Positions 45,419 to 55,074 are shown, counted from the stretch's first letter. The stretch: 64,000 nucleotides of DNA from Buttiauxella ferragutiae (GCF_001654915.1 NZ_LXEQ01000001.1); one strand, 5' to 3'. Numbers and translations: made by a program. The notes: generated by a model from the letters alone, not told the origin.

Positions 45419-46840
45419 TCAAGTATTCTCCCCGACCGGGTTTTGCTGCTCTTTGCTGTGCTTTTCGGCGTCTTGTTTGGCAAGCGTACGCGCAAGGATC
45501 GAGGAGTATAGCGGTTTTCCACCCAGGAATTGTGCCAATAGTGTCGCGCCCAGGCAGGTAATAATCATTGGCAGAATGAGCTGATAATTGTCAGTCATTT
45601 CCAGAACCAGCACAATTCCCGTCAGTGGTGCACGCACGGAAGCCGCAAATAATGCGCCCATACCAGCAATGGCAAATGTTCCCACTTCAAGATGATAGGC
45701 CGGGAACCAGGCGACACTAGCGGCACCGAAAGCCGTACCCAGCAATGTGCCCAGTGCCAACATTGGCGCAAAGATCCCACCCGGCGCACCAGATGCGAAG
45801 CACAACAATGTGGTAATCACCCGGGCAATAAAAATAAATAGCAGCATGCCGATGGTGTAGTTACCCGCCGCAGCAATAGGGATCAAGTTAAAACCGCCAC
45901 CGGCTGCTGCGGGCTGAATGAGACCTAACACACCGCAAACACCGCCCAACAGGCCACCGATGATCACCCATTTTTTGAGGTTGCCGCCATGAATACGCTG
46001 GAACATATCCTGAGTGCGAAACACCATCGCATTAAACATGACGCCGACAATGCCAAATACCATGCCGAGCACCAGATAAAGCCACAGTGTGTTAACCGGC
46101 GCGTTAGAAAGTTTCTCGACTTCAATAACCGCATTTTCACCGTTAAAAATACGGAACACGACGCTCGACATAATCACGCCGATAAACACGGCTTTGATCG
46201 AAATGAGGTTGTAGCGGAACTGCGGGCGCATCTCTTCGATGATGAACAAAATGCCCGCCAGCGGAGCGTTAAACGCCGCGGATAAACCAGCAGCCGCACC
46301 GGTGGCTAACAGTGAATGGCGAGCTTCAGCACCGCGCAGACGGAAAATATCCAGCACCATACGGCCGATATTCCCGCCAAGTTGTACTGTTGGCCCTTCG
46401 CGGCCCAGCACCATGCCCGCGCCGAGCGTCCCCATACCGCCGATGAATTTCACCGGTATGACACGCCACCAGCGAACCGGGCGCAACTCTTCAAGCGCAC
46501 CTTCAATTTCAGGGATGCCTGAACCGCCTGCTTCCGGCGCAAAACGACGCACCAGATAGTAGCCGATCATCGCCAAAAGCATTGAACTGATGAATGCCAG
46601 TGGCCAGACGATCACGCTGTAATCTGCCACATGCGCCAGCATCGCCAGGCGATTTTGTTGAATCCAGGTCACTGATTTTTCAAACGCGACCCCCACTAAA
46701 CCGGTTAACGTCCCTACTATCGCGGCCATAAAAAGAATAGCGACAGGGGTTTTATCCTGTCGAATCAGGCGACGTACCATGTCGCCCCGGCGTAAGCGCA
46801 CAACCTGTTGTGCTTCAAAAGAGGGCTGGGAGTGATTCAT
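45419..46840 (-). CDS. clcA: H+/Cl- exchange transporter ClcA
   Basis: ClcA (EriC) exchanges two chlorides for one proton and helps in extreme acid resistance. The 473-residue product has the CLC signatures GSGIPE, GREGPTVQLGG with the gating Glu, GIFAPM, and KPLYS near the C-terminus with the conserved Tyr; the proton Glu lies in FIIEEMRPQ. The start at 46840 (MNHSQPSF) gives the E. coli length of 473. An ATG at 46852 is also possible, since neither has a strong ribosome-binding site. It is divergent from hemL. Confidence 0.96.
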   Translation of the reverse strand: MNHSQPSFEAQQVVRLRRGDMVRRLIRQDKTPVAILFMAAIVGTLTGLVGVAFEKSVTWIQQNRLAMLAHVADYSVIVWPLAFISSMLLAMIGYYLVRRFAPEAGGSGIPEIEGALEELRPVRWWRVIPVKFIGGMGTLGAGMVLGREGPTVQLGGNIGRMVLDIFRLRGAEARHSLLATGAAAGLSAAFNAPLAGILFIIEEMRPQFRYNLISIKAVFIGVIMSSVVFRIFNGENAVIEVEKLSNAPVNTLWLYLVLGMVFGIVGVMFNAMVFRTQDMFQRIHGGNLKKWVIIGGLLGGVCGVLGLIQPAAAGGGFNLIPIAAAGNYTIGMLLFIFIARVITTLLCFASGAPGGIFAPMLALGTLLGTAFGAASVAWFPAYHLEVGTFAIAGMGALFAASVRAPLTGIVLVLEMTDNYQLILPMIITCLGATLLAQFLGGKPLYSSILARTLAKQDAEKHSKEQQNPVGENT

Positions 46841-46979
46841 TAGGCTAATCATTTATTGGTAATACAAATCGAGCGGGCATTCTACTCCCTCGACGCGTTT
46901 GGGCAATACTTTCATAACGTCGGCGGTTTCCCTTAGAATAGTGCGTTGCCATTATTTATACGAATCCAGGAGCCGCTCC

Positions 46980-48260
46980 ATGAGTAAGTCTGAAAACCTG
47001 TACGCTGCCGCACGTAAAGTCATCCCGGGTGGGGTGAATTCGCCAGTTCGTGCTTTCACCGGCGTCGGCGGTGTGCCGCTGTTTATCGAACGTGCTGACG
47101 GGGCTTACCTGTTTGACGCAGACGGCAAAGCCTATATCGATTACGTAGGTTCATGGGGGCCAATGGTTCTCGGCCATAACCATCCGGCGATTCGCAATGC
47201 GGTCATTGAAGCAGTTGAGCGCGGTTTAAGCTTTGGTGCGCCGACGGAGATGGAAGTAAAAATGGCGGAGCTGGTTACCGAACTGGTTCCAACAATGGAC
47301 ATGGTTCGCATGGTGAACTCCGGTACAGAAGCCACCATGAGCGCGATTCGTCTGGCGCGTGGTTTCACCGGGCGCGATAAAATCATCAAATTCGAAGGCT
47401 GCTATCACGGTCACGCCGATTGCCTGCTGGTGAAAGCCGGTTCTGGCGCCCTGACCCTTGGCCAGCCAAATTCACCGGGCGTTCCGGCTGATTTCGCCAA
47501 ACATACCCTCACCTGTACCTATAACGATCTCGCCTCGGTGCGCGCCGCGTTCGAGCAATATCCGCAAGACATCGCTTGTATTATCGTTGAGCCGGTTGCC
47601 GGCAACATGAACTGCATTCCGCCAAACGATGATTTCCTGCCAGGCCTGCGCGCGTTGTGCGATGAGTTTGGCGCACTGTTTATTATCGATGAAGTGATGA
47701 CTGGCTTCCGTGTCGCGCTGGCTGGCGCACAGTCTTACTACGGCGTGGAGCCTGACTTAACCTGTCTGGGCAAAATCATCGGTGGTGGCATGCCTGTCGG
47801 AGCATTCGGTGGCCGTCGTGAAATTATGGATGCGCTGGCACCAACCGGACCGGTTTATCAAGCGGGAACACTTTCCGGTAACCCAATTGCCATGGCTGCA
47901 GGCTACGCTTGCCTGACAGAAGTCGCACAACCGGGCATTCACCAGACGTTGACCGAACTGACCGAAATGCTGGCTGATGGCTTGTTGAATGCAGCGATTG
48001 CCGAAAATATCCCACTGGTGGTGAATAATGTTGGGGGGATGTTTGGTTTGTTCTTCACCGATGCCGAGAGCGTAACGTGCTATCAGGATGTGATGGCGTG
48101 TGACGTTGAACGCTTTAAAAAGTTCTTCCACTTAATGCTGGAAGAAGGTGTTTACCTGGCACCGTCTGCGTTTGAAGCAGGCTTTATGTCAGTTGCCCAT
48201 TCGAAAGAAGATATTCAGAAGACTATCGACGCTGCACGTCGGGCATTCGCAAAACTGTAA
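46980..48260 (+). CDS. hemL: glutamate-1-semialdehyde 2,1-aminomutase
   Basis: HemL converts glutamate-1-semialdehyde to 5-aminolevulinate, the second committed step of haem synthesis from Glu-tRNA. The 426 residues match E. coli. The PLP site lysine is in CLGKIIGGGMPVGAFGG (Lys265 in E. coli), with GCYHGHAD and GTLSGNPIAMAAG around the cofactor. The ATG at 46980 gives MSKSENLYAAARKVIPGG. In E. coli hemL is next to fhuB; here a 3.1-kb insertion separates them. Confidence 0.98.
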   Translation: MSKSENLYAAARKVIPGGVNSPVRAFTGVGGVPLFIERADGAYLFDADGKAYIDYVGSWGPMVLGHNHPAIRNAVIEAVERGLSFGAPTEMEVKMAELVTELVPTMDMVRMVNSGTEATMSAIRLARGFTGRDKIIKFEGCYHGHADCLLVKAGSGALTLGQPNSPGVPADFAKHTLTCTYNDLASVRAAFEQYPQDIACIIVEPVAGNMNCIPPNDDFLPGLRALCDEFGALFIIDEVMTGFRVALAGAQSYYGVEPDLTCLGKIIGGGMPVGAFGGRREIMDALAPTGPVYQAGTLSGNPIAMAAGYACLTEVAQPGIHQTLTELTEMLADGLLNAAIAENIPLVVNNVGGMFGLFFTDAESVTCYQDVMACDVERFKKFFHLMLEEGVYLAPSAFEAGFMSVAHSKEDIQKTIDAARRAFAKL

Positions 48261-48280
48261 CGCTGATTGCAAAATAGGTT

Positions 48281-48304
48281 CGTAGGGCGAGCTATCGCCC
48301 TACG
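48281..48304. repeat. perfect palindrome after hemL
   Basis: CGTAGGGCGA (48281-48290) and TCGCCCTACG (48295-48304) are exact inverted copies around GCTA. It resembles the GTAGGG-type palindrome near erpA, so it may be a REP-family element. No T-run follows; its role in hemL termination is uncertain. Confidence 0.65.
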
Positions 48305-48326
48305 AAAGTGGTTATCCCGTGGTTTC

Positions 48327-48350
48327 AATGCAGCAATAAATGCAGCAATA
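48327..48350. repeat. 12-nt tandem direct repeat at the edge of the accessory block
   Basis: AATGCAGCAATA occurs twice in a row (48327-48338 and 48339-48350), immediately next to the stop codon of the glycosyltransferase-like gene. No matching copy was seen near 51370, the other edge of the block. Confidence 0.8.
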
Positions 48351-50180
48351 TCAGAACCCAGTTACCATAAACTCACCAAATTCTTCCTTAAGTTTTGTCG
48401 ATTGACTGACTGAAGGTTTACCTCCTCCCGCCAGCGCTGAAAAGTGCCTCCTTACTTCGCTAAGTAACGGCAATCGATCCGCATCTTCTGCCTCCTTCAG
48501 TCCAATCATTTGCGCCAGACGCATAGAGCTTAGTAGCGTGTTGTTCAGTTCTTTCACATTGCTAAAAGTATGTGACATGCCTTGCTGTAACATAACCTGG
48601 ATACTGCTGTTGGCTTCTTTCTCGGTCGCATTAAGTGCCTGGAAGACGAGTTTCAAATATTTACGTGTGGCTTTCAGCAATGGGCTTCGATTCATAATCT
48701 GCTCAACTTGCTCAATATTTTTGAAATTGATGGCGATATCATTGTTAAACAACCGATCATAAGCCTGCCGCACATAGCTATTTTGATCGCTAATTGCGGT
48801 AATGAATTCGTTCATGGTGCACGGTGCTTCACGCGTTTTAGGCTGATCGCTAACAAAACGCAGAAGCGAATCAGAAAGCTGTTCGGTTGCAAGTGTACGT
48901 ACCACAAAAGCTTTGATTTCGTTGTCTTCAGAAATCACATCGGCATTCTTCTCTTGCTCGTTGTGACCTTCAATAGGTAAGACCAACAAGCGTGAACCAC
49001 ATCCCGCCTGTTTCCGTAAATAGGCAAATTCGCCAATCGTACCCGCCCCAGCGGTAGTAATACCATCAGCGTCGGCAATATAAGCCAGATGCATGGCATT
49101 AAAATCACCCGCAGCTCCCGGCCCGCAAAATAAGAATATTATTCTCTGAAAAAGGGGATCATTGGCACACATTCGTTCATTGACACAACGTGCTACTATA
49201 TTTGTTTTCTTATGTGCATAAACATAAACAATATTTTGGGCATCGCCACCATGCTGCACTAAAGAACCCGCCATCACACCAGAAAAGGGACGATTAGCAT
49301 CCGCTAATTTTTCTTTAATTTTTTCTGCAGGAAGCGCATGTGACAATAATAAATCAGCAATTTTTAGCCTGGCAATATATTTGGGTGTTCCACTTAATAT
49401 ACCAAGACGTTCAGTAATATTACTGATACTCACCAACGTATTACGCCCACCTAAATCAATATGCGAGATTTGCTCACCGTATCCACCTAATACTTTTGAT
49501 AACAGAGCATATTTAGGCAATATGTTGAGCTGGCTATCATTAAGATTCAGTAAAATTGCATGATTTTGTTGATCCAGGCATCGTTTCCCTGGAACCCCCG
49601 CAACCTGTGCCGCTTTCTGCAAATAGGGGTCCATATCAGTCAAAACATAACAACGCTCAGCCATAATTTCACGCCCAAATGTAGCCGCCATGCTATTCAT
49701 CAGATTCTTTGCTGAAATAATGGGTAAATTCTTACAATCCTCATCAGTTTGGAAAGAAACACATTGCGTAAGTTCTGTGATCGTTTTCTGGCTATCATCC
49801 TTTCTGGCGGATTGGGGCGTGACATTGCGTTGAGGAAAGCGCGTGATATGCTGGAGAATGCTGGCATCATCTGATCCCCCCGTCTCTTTATTCAGATATC
49901 CATAGATAGATTTATCTGACTCAGCTATCCAGACATTAATTTGGCGATTGATGAGTGTCTTTGCAAGATTTGCGACTAAAGGAGAGCGTGGCGTACCTTC
50001 CCAGGGACAGGGGACATGAAACATAACGATGCTATCTTCGGGGATTGATTTTTTTTCTAGCGCCATCGAAATAATATTGAGTAAACGTGCAGTATGCCCA
50101 CCCCCGGTTGGTGAGTAGCTAACAATAATTAATTTAGCGGAAGGATTGCTTATATATTTTTTTACAGTTGCAGTAATCAT
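48351..50180 (-). CDS. GT-B/GT28-like glycosyltransferase-type protein of unknown function
   Basis: I do not recognise a named gene. The 609-residue protein starts with KLIIVSYSPTGGGHTARLLNII (the glycine-rich loop SPTGGGH at 23-29), like the N-terminal Rossmann half of MGDG-synthase-type glycosyltransferases. DADGITTAGAGTIGE (370-384) and PIEGHNEQEKNA (402-413) resemble the nucleotide-sugar site of the GT28 C-terminal half. Residues 450-609 form an extra, probably helical region with no match I know. There is no signal peptide or clear membrane segment, so it is probably cytosolic or exported by a dedicated system. The gene is more A/T-rich than its neighbours, which suggests transfer. ATG with AGGGAA upstream. 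Sugar donor and acceptor are unknown. Confidence 0.75.
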   Translation of the reverse strand: MITATVKKYISNPSAKLIIVSYSPTGGGHTARLLNIISMALEKKSIPEDSIVMFHVPCPWEGTPRSPLVANLAKTLINRQINVWIAESDKSIYGYLNKETGGSDDASILQHITRFPQRNVTPQSARKDDSQKTITELTQCVSFQTDEDCKNLPIISAKNLMNSMAATFGREIMAERCYVLTDMDPYLQKAAQVAGVPGKRCLDQQNHAILLNLNDSQLNILPKYALLSKVLGGYGEQISHIDLGGRNTLVSISNITERLGILSGTPKYIARLKIADLLLSHALPAEKIKEKLADANRPFSGVMAGSLVQHGGDAQNIVYVYAHKKTNIVARCVNERMCANDPLFQRIIFLFCGPGAAGDFNAMHLAYIADADGITTAGAGTIGEFAYLRKQAGCGSRLLVLPIEGHNEQEKNADVISEDNEIKAFVVRTLATEQLSDSLLRFVSDQPKTREAPCTMNEFITAISDQNSYVRQAYDRLFNNDIAINFKNIEQVEQIMNRSPLLKATRKYLKLVFQALNATEKEANSSIQVMLQQGMSHTFSNVKELNNTLLSSMRLAQMIGLKEAEDADRLPLLSEVRRHFSALAGGGKPSVSQSTKLKEEFGEFMVTGF

Positions 50181-50442
50181 GAGTTCCCTTCTAATACATC
50201 ACTTAATATAAATCCCAACCAATATCATTGACCTAAATGATAGGTTTAACTTAATTCATTGATGGAATAAATTTAACTTTGATATCTATTCTAGGCGGCT
50301 GCAGCATTCATCTGTTAGCTACAAATGCTAAAGAGTAGTGATATCAGCCACATTTTTAATCATGATATTTTGCAACGTAAATAAACTCTTCATTATAAGA
50401 ACCAGGTCGTCATAAAAATTCACCTCTTGGAAGGAAATTAAA
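50181..50442. promoter_or_regulatory. A/T-rich divergent promoter region
   Basis: This gap separates the two divergent accessory genes and is markedly A/T-rich. For the plus-strand gene, TTGCAA (50370-50375) and TATAAG (50394-50399) with an 18-base spacer form a plausible promoter 44 bases before the ATG. No clear operator was seen. A shared regulator of both genes is possible but not shown. Confidence 0.55.
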
Positions 50443-51369
50443 ATGTATAAAAGATATCTGGATTGTAATGCCTCAGATTTGATGGATCTTTCCCGTACCG
50501 ATTTACTGTTTTCTCTCAGGGCCTGCGAAGGCCGTATTCTGGTGAGTGAAACCATTGTCACCGTCGCACCGTTACTGACCTCGGTCACCAATGCTGAACT
50601 CGCTGCCAGCCAAGGGGCAGATCTTTTATTGCTCAACCTGTTCGATATTGAAAATCCAAAAATTGCAGGAATGCCTGCCGATACCCCGCCCGAGGATGTC
50701 ATCCGCAAATTGCAGCATCTAACCGGGCGGATAATTGGCGTTAATCTGGAAGCAGTAGATAAGGGTTTTTCTGCAACACACGAAGAGCTTTGGATGATGC
50801 GTCAGGGGCGTTTTGCTACCGCTGCTAATGCACGCCGTCTCCATGAAATGGGCGTCGGATTTATTGTGCTGACGGGAAACCCAGGCAACGGCATCAGCAA
50901 TGAAGCGATCGCTGAAAGTTTGCAGGAAATACGTGCTGAATTAGGTGAGGATATGGTGCTGATAGCAGGAAAAATGCACTCTGCGGGGATCTTACCCTCT
51001 GGCTCTCAAAAGCTGATAACGCCAGACGATGTAGAGAAATTCATCCAAAAAGGTGCCGATATTATTTTGTTGCCCGCCCCCGGAACTGTACCAGGAATAA
51101 CGCTCGAGTATGCGCAAAAGCTTATCGATCTGGCACATCAAATGGGCGCGATGACCATGACCGCAATTGGTACCTCGCAAGAAGGTGCGGACGCTGAAAC
51201 GGTACGTCAAATTGCACTGATGAGTAAAATGGCCGGAACGGACTTACACCACATTGGAGATACCGGTTACACCGGGATAGCCATACCCGAAAATATTCGC
51301 ACCTACAGCATCGCTATCCGCGGTGTTCGTCATACCTACACGCGTATCGCAAGGTCCGTCAATCGCTGA
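50443..51369 (+). CDS. uncharacterised TIM-barrel-like protein (possibly DUF7916 family)
   Basis: The 308-residue protein resembles a family sometimes annotated as haloacid-dehalogenase-like or PEP-phosphonomutase-like, often next to sugar PTS genes in other bacteria; that link is recalled, not tested. The repeating strand-helix units look like a TIM barrel: RILVSETIV at 31-39, GADLLLLNLFDIENP at 58-72, GRIIGVNLEAVD at 95-106, MGVGFIVLTGNPG at 136-148, IAGKMHSAGI at 174-183, GADIILLPAPGTVPG at 204-218 and HHIGDTGYTGIA at 269-280. No catalytic set is proven. No signal or membrane segment. GGAAGGAAA precedes the ATG. It is divergent from the GT-like gene and convergent with fhuB. Confidence 0.75.
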   Translation: MYKRYLDCNASDLMDLSRTDLLFSLRACEGRILVSETIVTVAPLLTSVTNAELAASQGADLLLLNLFDIENPKIAGMPADTPPEDVIRKLQHLTGRIIGVNLEAVDKGFSATHEELWMMRQGRFATAANARRLHEMGVGFIVLTGNPGNGISNEAIAESLQEIRAELGEDMVLIAGKMHSAGILPSGSQKLITPDDVEKFIQKGADIILLPAPGTVPGITLEYAQKLIDLAHQMGAMTMTAIGTSQEGADAETVRQIALMSKMAGTDLHHIGDTGYTGIAIPENIRTYSIAIRGVRHTYTRIARSVNR

Positions 51370-51395
51370 TACAGACAGGGCCGTTATAGACCCTA

Positions 51396-53381
51396 TCAAC
51401 GGCTCTGCTTACGCAGTAAATAAACGAAATAAGGCGCGCCGATAAAGGTCGCCAACAACCCCGCCGGAACCTGATCGGGGAACAGAATCATCCTTCCACA
51501 CCAATCCGCTGCCACCATCAACATACCACCTAACAACGCCGACATGATCAGTTGCGGCATCGCACGGCGGAATCCCAGCATGCGCGCGATATGCGGTGCC
51601 ATTAAGCCAACAAAACTCAGCGGGCCGACGGTCATGGTTGCTGCTGCCGTCAACGTGGCGGCTAGTAATAACAGCGCAAAGCGTGATGGTGTCAACGCCA
51701 TACCAATGGCACGCGCGGTTGCCCCACCTAGCGGCAGAATCATCAACCAACGGCGGCACAGCGGCGTAAGGGCAAACAAAATCACCATCAGGATTAACGT
51801 TCTGACCGCCTGATCGCCGGTCACGTTATAGGTTGAACCAGAAATCCAGGTGAGAATGCCAGCCATGCGCGGGTCACCACTCGCCATCAGTAACATCAGC
51901 AACATGGTAAATGCGGTGCTCAGCGCCATCCCGGCCAGCAACATGCGTTGCGGGGAAAAACCGCCACGGCTGGCAGTGACCATAATCACCAGTAATGTGA
52001 CCGCCGCTCCCAGGCTACCCGCAGGGAATAACCAACCGAACGCATTCCCCGGTACGATAAACAGCATTACGACCACGCCGAATGCCGCACCGGAACTGAT
52101 ACCTAACACTTCCGGGCTGGCCATCGCATTACCCGTCAGGCGCTGGATAACGCTACCGGCAACCGCCAACATCATACCTGCCGTCAACGCGGCTAATACT
52201 CGCGGCCAACGCCACTGCAACAAATCATGGAATAACGAACCGCTCACCCAGTTCCAGCCATGTACGTCACGCCCCAGCGTCAGCGCAGTGACAATCACCA
52301 GCGCTAACACCCCGCTGCCGATTAACGCCCACCAGCCCAAATGCTGGCGTTCTGGCGGAACGTTGTCGCCCTGATTCATCGCAGGCGTGCCGACGGTACG
52401 CAGGCGCGGCAGCAACCACAGCAGCAACGGTGCACCAATCAGCGCGGTCACGGTACCGGTCGAAATTTCACGCCACACGCTCGTCAGCCAGATAACCGAC
52501 TGATCCGACAACCACAAGATCAACGCGCCGATAAGCGGAGCGAGGAACAAACGCGCCACCAGGCGACGCGCGCCGAGCATCTTCGCCAGCAACGGCGCGA
52601 ACAGGCCGATAAAGCCAATAATCCCAACCGCATTCACCAGCAGCGCACTGATGGCAATCGCCAGCACTAGTGTGGCGAGGCGCACCATCGAAAGTGCCAG
52701 ACCAAGATTTCGCGCCACACCATCGTCAAGCCCCATCAGGGTTAGCGGGCGCAACAACAGCAATGTCAGCAATAAACCACCCACCAGGCGCGGCCACAGG
52801 CCGTTGACGATGTCCCAGTCTTGCTGGTTCAGCGAACCGGTGCTCCACAGGAACATGTTCTGCAATTGGTCGTGATGGAAAATCGCTAATAGCTGATTTA
52901 CCGCGCCGCAGTACAGGCTCAGCACCAGACCGGCGAGGATCAGCGTGACCGGCGATAACCGCTTGCCCCAGGCGACACCAAACACCAGCAAACCAACAAC
53001 GCCTGCCCCGACTAATGCCGCGAACTGTTGGGTAACAAACCCACCCGGCAACGCCCACAACGTAGCAACGGTGACACCTAACTGTGCACCACTGGCCACG
53101 CCCAGGGTGGTCGGTTCGGCAAGTGGATTTCGCAGCACTTGCTGGAAAAGCACGCCCACTAACCCCAGCCCCGCGCCCACTAACAGCGAGATAGCAAGGC
53201 GTGGAAGCGAGCTGTAGTGGAATAACATCTGGTTGATGTTATCAATGTTGGGCTGCCACCAGGCCGCACTCCACTGGGCAGCAGGCAGTTGTACGTTGAG
53301 GTTGTGTAGTGTTAGCGCGCAGGCAACCACAAACAGCAGCGATAACAGTATTGCCGGGAACAAGGCATAACGATGTTTCAC
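51396..53381 (-). CDS. fhuB: ferrichrome ABC transporter permease FhuB
   Basis: FhuB is the fused double permease that carries hydroxamate siderophores across the inner membrane with FhuC and FhuD. The 661 residues (660 in E. coli) consist of two homologous halves of about 330, each with about ten membrane segments and a FecCD-type core such as NPLAEPTTLGVASGAQLG in the first and NAMASPEVLGISSGAAFG in the second. The start is GTG at 53381, overlapping the fhuD stop as GTGA. It is the last gene of fhuACDB. Confidence 0.97.
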   Translation of the reverse strand: MKHRYALFPAILLSLLFVVACALTLHNLNVQLPAAQWSAAWWQPNIDNINQMLFHYSSLPRLAISLLVGAGLGLVGVLFQQVLRNPLAEPTTLGVASGAQLGVTVATLWALPGGFVTQQFAALVGAGVVGLLVFGVAWGKRLSPVTLILAGLVLSLYCGAVNQLLAIFHHDQLQNMFLWSTGSLNQQDWDIVNGLWPRLVGGLLLTLLLLRPLTLMGLDDGVARNLGLALSMVRLATLVLAIAISALLVNAVGIIGFIGLFAPLLAKMLGARRLVARLFLAPLIGALILWLSDQSVIWLTSVWREISTGTVTALIGAPLLLWLLPRLRTVGTPAMNQGDNVPPERQHLGWWALIGSGVLALVIVTALTLGRDVHGWNWVSGSLFHDLLQWRWPRVLAALTAGMMLAVAGSVIQRLTGNAMASPEVLGISSGAAFGVVVMLFIVPGNAFGWLFPAGSLGAAVTLLVIMVTASRGGFSPQRMLLAGMALSTAFTMLLMLLMASGDPRMAGILTWISGSTYNVTGDQAVRTLILMVILFALTPLCRRWLMILPLGGATARAIGMALTPSRFALLLLAATLTAAATMTVGPLSFVGLMAPHIARMLGFRRAMPQLIMSALLGGMLMVAADWCGRMILFPDQVPAGLLATFIGAPYFVYLLRKQSR

Positions 53382-54277
53382 GCATCGCTCCCTATCGCTT
53401 TAGCCAGCGTGTTGGTGAAACTCATCGCAGAGAGTGTCGCCCCGTAAAGCCAGACTGGCGGGACTCGCTGGAAACGCTGCTGGCGCACAAAAGGCATCGC
53501 CTTCCATAATGGTGTCGCCATCACACGCTCCATTTCAGCGTCGTTATTGTGATCAAAGCAGATAACGTCGGCGTCTTTGACTTCAGCGAGACGTTCAAGC
53601 CCCACCACCGCGCTGCCCCAGAAATTGGTTTCCCCAGACCAGGCATTTTTCACACCGAGTAAGTCCATCACTTGCTGGAACAGGCTGTTTTTGCCGATCA
53701 CCAGCGCATGGCGGGAATCTAATAACGTCATCAGCAACACAGGTTTTTCACCACGTGCGGCAAAGCGCGGTTTCATCTGCTCAATAAATTGGTCGAATTT
53801 CTGCAAGTGGTCACGAGCCGCTTGCTGCATGCCCAGTTTCTCGCCCAGTTCAATCAGCGACTGGCGCGCTACGGTCAGCGGTTTTCCGGAACCGTCGTTA
53901 AAGCTAAAACCTAATCCCGGAGCGATACGCGCCATTTTTTCAGGCTGTGGGCCATAGCCTGCAGAATAGAGAATCAGTGAAGGTTTCAGCTGTGTCAGGA
54001 GTTCAAGATTGGGTTCAGTGCGCAGGCCGACTTCAATAATGCCATCCGGCAATTTCGGTTCGCCGACCCACGCCTGGTAATTTTTAATGTCCGCCATGGC
54101 GTAAGGCTTGATTCCCAGCGCCAGCATCAGTTCGACGGGCAACCACTCCAGCGCCACAATACGCTGAGGGTCAATGGTTGCCGCCTGTGCATTACCCATT
54201 TTGAGCAATAGCGGCGAGAGTGCCAGAGCAGTGAGCAACTGACGACGACTCAACAAAGGATTGATTAGTTCAGGCAT
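53378..54277 (-). CDS. fhuD: ferrichrome-binding periplasmic protein FhuD
   Basis: FhuD binds ferrichrome and related ferric hydroxamates in the periplasm and docks on FhuB. The 299-residue precursor (296 in E. coli) has a twin-arginine signal (SRRQLLTALALSPLL, Arg11-Arg12), so export is expected by the Tat system. The mature part has the two-lobed helical-backbone fold (VALEWLPVELMLALGI). It overlaps fhuC by one base at the start (TGATG) and fhuB by four at the end. Confidence 0.97.
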   Translation of the reverse strand: MPELINPLLSRRQLLTALALSPLLLKMGNAQAATIDPQRIVALEWLPVELMLALGIKPYAMADIKNYQAWVGEPKLPDGIIEVGLRTEPNLELLTQLKPSLILYSAGYGPQPEKMARIAPGLGFSFNDGSGKPLTVARQSLIELGEKLGMQQAARDHLQKFDQFIEQMKPRFAARGEKPVLLMTLLDSRHALVIGKNSLFQQVMDLLGVKNAWSGETNFWGSAVVGLERLAEVKDADVICFDHNNDAEMERVMATPLWKAMPFVRQQRFQRVPPVWLYGATLSAMSFTNTLAKAIGSDA

Positions 54278-55074
54278 CAGTAAACAAAGCTCACCGGAGC
54301 GGCACCCGCAGGATGAGGCAGAATGCCCATTGGAATTCCGTAAATCTTCTCCAGCGTTGCGCTTTGCATCAGGTCAGCCGGGCTACCCTGGGCAATCATT
54401 TCACCACCGCGCAGTGCCACCAGGTGGTCGCAATAGCGAGCGGCCATATTGATATCATGCAGCACAGCAATCACCGTCAGACCGCGTTCCTGGCTCAGAC
54501 GATGGATAAGCGCCAGCACGTCAACCTGATGGGCAATGTCCAGTGCCGACGTGGGTTCATCAAGCAGCAAACAGCGGCTGTCCTGCGCCACTAACATAGC
54601 AATCCACGCCCGTTGGCGCTCGCCACCAGAAAGACTATCCACCAGACGATGCGCAAAAGGTTTCAACCCCACCAGCGTAATTGCCTCTTCAACCAATTCA
54701 CGGTCTGCCGCGCCGAAACGCCCCAGCGCGCCATGCCACGGATAACGACCAATCGCCACCAACTCACGCACCGTCATCCCTTCTGCCGCCGGAAGTTGCT
54801 GCGGTAAATACGCGACTTTGCGCGCAAATTCCTTGCTGCTCCAGCTATCTAACGGTTGATTGTTGAGCTGAATTTCCCCATCAGAAGGCTTTTGATGACG
54901 GCCAAGCATTTTCAGCAATGTCGATTTCCCCGAGCCATTGTGCCCAATCAGGCCGGTGACTTTGCCAACGGGAAAGGTTATCGAGAGAGGGTGAAGAAGC
55001 GTGCGGCCGGGTACGCGAAAGGTAACGTCTGAGAGGCTAAACGTGGTATCGGGATGAAGGTGTTTGTCCTGCAT
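54277..55074 (-). CDS. fhuC: ferrichrome ABC transporter ATP-binding protein FhuC
   Basis: FhuC is the ATPase of the hydroxamate siderophore importer. It shows Walker A GHNGSGKST near 42, the signature SLSGGERQRAWIAMLVAQ near 138 and Walker B CLLLDEPTSALD. The ATG at 55074 gives 265 residues, the E. coli length; the frame extends three codons to a TTG at 55083 without benefit. It lies between fhuA and fhuD, 47 bases after the fhuA stop. Confidence 0.97.
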   Translation of the reverse strand: MQDKHLHPDTTFSLSDVTFRVPGRTLLHPLSITFPVGKVTGLIGHNGSGKSTLLKMLGRHQKPSDGEIQLNNQPLDSWSSKEFARKVAYLPQQLPAAEGMTVRELVAIGRYPWHGALGRFGAADRELVEEAITLVGLKPFAHRLVDSLSGGERQRAWIAMLVAQDSRCLLLDEPTSALDIAHQVDVLALIHRLSQERGLTVIAVLHDINMAARYCDHLVALRGGEMIAQGSPADLMQSATLEKIYGIPMGILPHPAGAAPVSFVY

